Both the position numbers and the translations under genes were made by a program. A stretch of 35,810 bases of DNA from the NCBI GenBank assembly GCA_026396715.1, contig JAPLWH010000019.1, forward strand, positions 1 through 35,810, in the 5' to 3' direction. The DNA is from Candidatus Kaiserbacteria bacterium. GTDB lineage: Bacteria > Patescibacteriota > Minisyncoccia > Phycocordibacterales > Phycocordibacteraceae. Shown one piece after another: positions 34,431-35,810 of the stretch; the stretch's first letter is position 1, and every line of letters begins with the position of its first letter. Under the pieces are notes generated by a model that worked only from the letters and a program-made list of their open reading frames with translations, was not told the DNA's origin and did no database searches.

Positions 34431-35810
34431 CTATCCCGACGCTTGCGTAGCCGATGATATTGCCGGTGGCTTGCAGACGCTTGCGTAGCCGATGATATTG
34501 CCGGTGGCTTGCAGGGTGGACGAAGCGTAGATATTTCCCGTGTATATGCCCTTGATCTTAGTGCCTGTAGACCCCAAATTATAAGTCAACGATGCACTGT
34601 TGGGGCCGAAATTTCCACTGGAATCCAGTGCCCACGCAACAGTATTGTTGGTAATGAAATTTATTGCAGCAGCCCCGCTCGTTCCGATGTATAGCGGTTG
34701 TGCTGTTCCCGTCCCCGCTTGCTCCGTAATGATCACGGCTGGCGTATTATTTACATCCCTGCCGAGACTCAACCGCGAGTAGTTAGACGCGTCCGTGTAA
34801 GAACTATAGACACGGAGGGACTGCGCATTCGTCCCGTTCCGCTGCGCCAACGTGTTGGCGGCATCGCGAGCCAAGAGGGTGTCCATCCCTCCGATGCCGA
34901 CCGTGCCCGTGAAATACCCGTTTCCTGCTACCGAGAGTGTTGTTGAAGGACTTGTCGTCCCGATGCCGACGTTGCCGGAGGAAAGGGTGGAGCCTGTGCC
35001 GTTGAGGCCGGTGCCGTAGATGAGGTTGCCGATGTTGAGCTGGTTGGAGGCGGTCGGCGAGGCGACGGCGACATCGTTGCCGATAGCGATGTTGTTGGAG
35101 CCGGTCGTTACCTGATTGTATGAGGCGGCGATGGTGGCCTGGCCGATGAGGACGTTTCGGGCTCCGGTGGTAACACCGTAGCCGGACTGGTAGCCGAGGA
35201 GGGTATTGTAGTCGGAACCGGTAGCGGCAGAGTAGCCGGACTGGTAGCCGAGATACACGCCGCCCTGGTTGGAGTATGCGGCGGTGCCGTTAGCTGCGGA
35301 AAAACCGATAGCAACGGAGGATGTCGCGGAGATATTGTTCAAACTGGCATTTGTACCGATGCCAGTGTTGTAGGAACCGGTAACATTGTTTAGGAGAGCT
35401 TGCTCGCCGCTAGCAGTGTTGGCAATGCCGGTGGTGTTGTAGTAGAGAGCAATCTCTCCGTTTGCGGTGTTGTAATAGCCAGTAGTATTTGAGAAGAGAG
35501 ATTGTGCGCCGTTTGCAGTATTGAAGTAACCGGCCGTATTTGAAGAGAGGGCTTGATACCCAACCGCCGTATTCATTCCGATGGAATTTAAAGGCGTAGC
35601 GGCAAGGGCGCCCGGGCCGACAGCGATCGACTTCGGCATCAACGAAGAAGAAGCGCTCATCCACGCTGCGGCGGCGCTTGCGCCGACAGCGAGCGTGTTG
35701 TTCGTGGTGCTTGCGTACAGCACTGTATTCCCCGCCTGCTTGTATCCCGAGTATTGGTCGGTATTGATGAAGCCTGCGGTGTCCAGCTTGTATCCTGGCG
35801 TCGTCGTCCC
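34431..35810 (-). CDS. N-proximal visible part of fibre gene, YadA/Hep_Hag-like repeats, runs off window
   Basis: GYQALSSNTAGYFNTANGAQSLFSNTTGYYNTANGEIALYYNTTG..., frame open to 35810. Confidence 0.78.
   Translation of the reverse strand, partial: GTTTPGYKLDTAGFINTDQYSGYKQAGNTVLYASTTNNTLAVGASAAAAWMSASSSLMPKSIAVGPGALAATPLNSIGMNTAVGYQALSSNTAGYFNTANGAQSLFSNTTGYYNTANGEIALYYNTTGIANTASGEQALLNNVTGSYNTGIGTNASLNNISATSSVAIGFSAANGTAAYSNQGGVYLGYQSGYSAATGSDYNTLLGYQSGYGVTTGARNVLIGQATIAASYNQVTTGSNNIAIGNDVAVASPTASNQLNIGNLIYGTGLNGTGSTLSSGNVGIGTTSPSTTLSVAGNGYFTGTVGIGGMDTLLARDAANTLAQRNGTNAQSLRVYSSYTDASNYSRLSLGRDVNNTPAVIITEQAGTGTAQPLYIGTSGAAAINFITNNTVAWALDSSGNFGPNSASLTYNLGSTGTKIKGIYTGNIYASSTLQATGNIIGYASVCKPPAISSATQASG
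34439..34514. repeat. Perfect 2 x 38-bp tandem duplication
   Basis: ACGCTTGCGTAGCCGATGATATTGCCGGTGGCTTGCAG twice. Confidence 0.97.

Noticed and set aside
30421-35000. Recurrent CGTCGTCCCGATGCCGACGTTGCC motif as a regulatory or CRISPR repeat
   Set aside because: It is the reverse complement of codons for GNVGIGTTTP, a protein repeat spaced irregularly within a single coding region.

Overview
The window looks like a chromosomal segment of a compact bacterial genome, probably a CPR/Parcubacteria-type organism. That assignment is an inference from the truncated pheS/pheT, the split transketolase, and a GNVGIGTTTP-repeat fibre protein. Core genes: pheS, a GIY-YIG ORF, pheT, tsf, rpsB, prfA, rpmE, rplY, tRNA-Thr, and a central-carbon cluster (gap, rpiB, rpe-like, split transketolase, class I fba, PfkB kinase). 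A visibly AT-richer accessory block (about 8.45-17.3 kb) carries an Lnt-like protein, an adenylate-forming ligase, an MIO-type ammonia-lyase and lipoproteins. The right end holds a HigB/HigA-like toxin-antitoxin pair and a very large repetitive fibre-like gene that is interrupted three times and runs off the window. The most striking signal is two REP-associated-type Y1 (HUH) transposase genes at about 19.8-20.5 kb and 27.1-27.8 kb. Each has its own palindrome family in the same layout: one copy just upstream in inverted orientation, one INSIDE the ORF at the equivalent protein position but read in a different frame, and one at the stop codon. The two palindromes share the core GGAC(G/T)T-ACG-A(C/A)GTCC, and most non-internal copies have GTAA on the 5' side. 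A solo fourth copy of the second family sits at the break of a duplicated fibre-gene 3' end next to the toxin-antitoxin pair. Also notable: two intergenic foldback elements with unrelated stems but a shared GGAGCGCGACGGCGCGAG core, an editing-domain-less PheT with a GIY-YIG gene fused into the operon by two ATGA overlaps, an Lnt homologue lacking the catalytic Glu, and repeat-associated frameshifts in the fibre gene.
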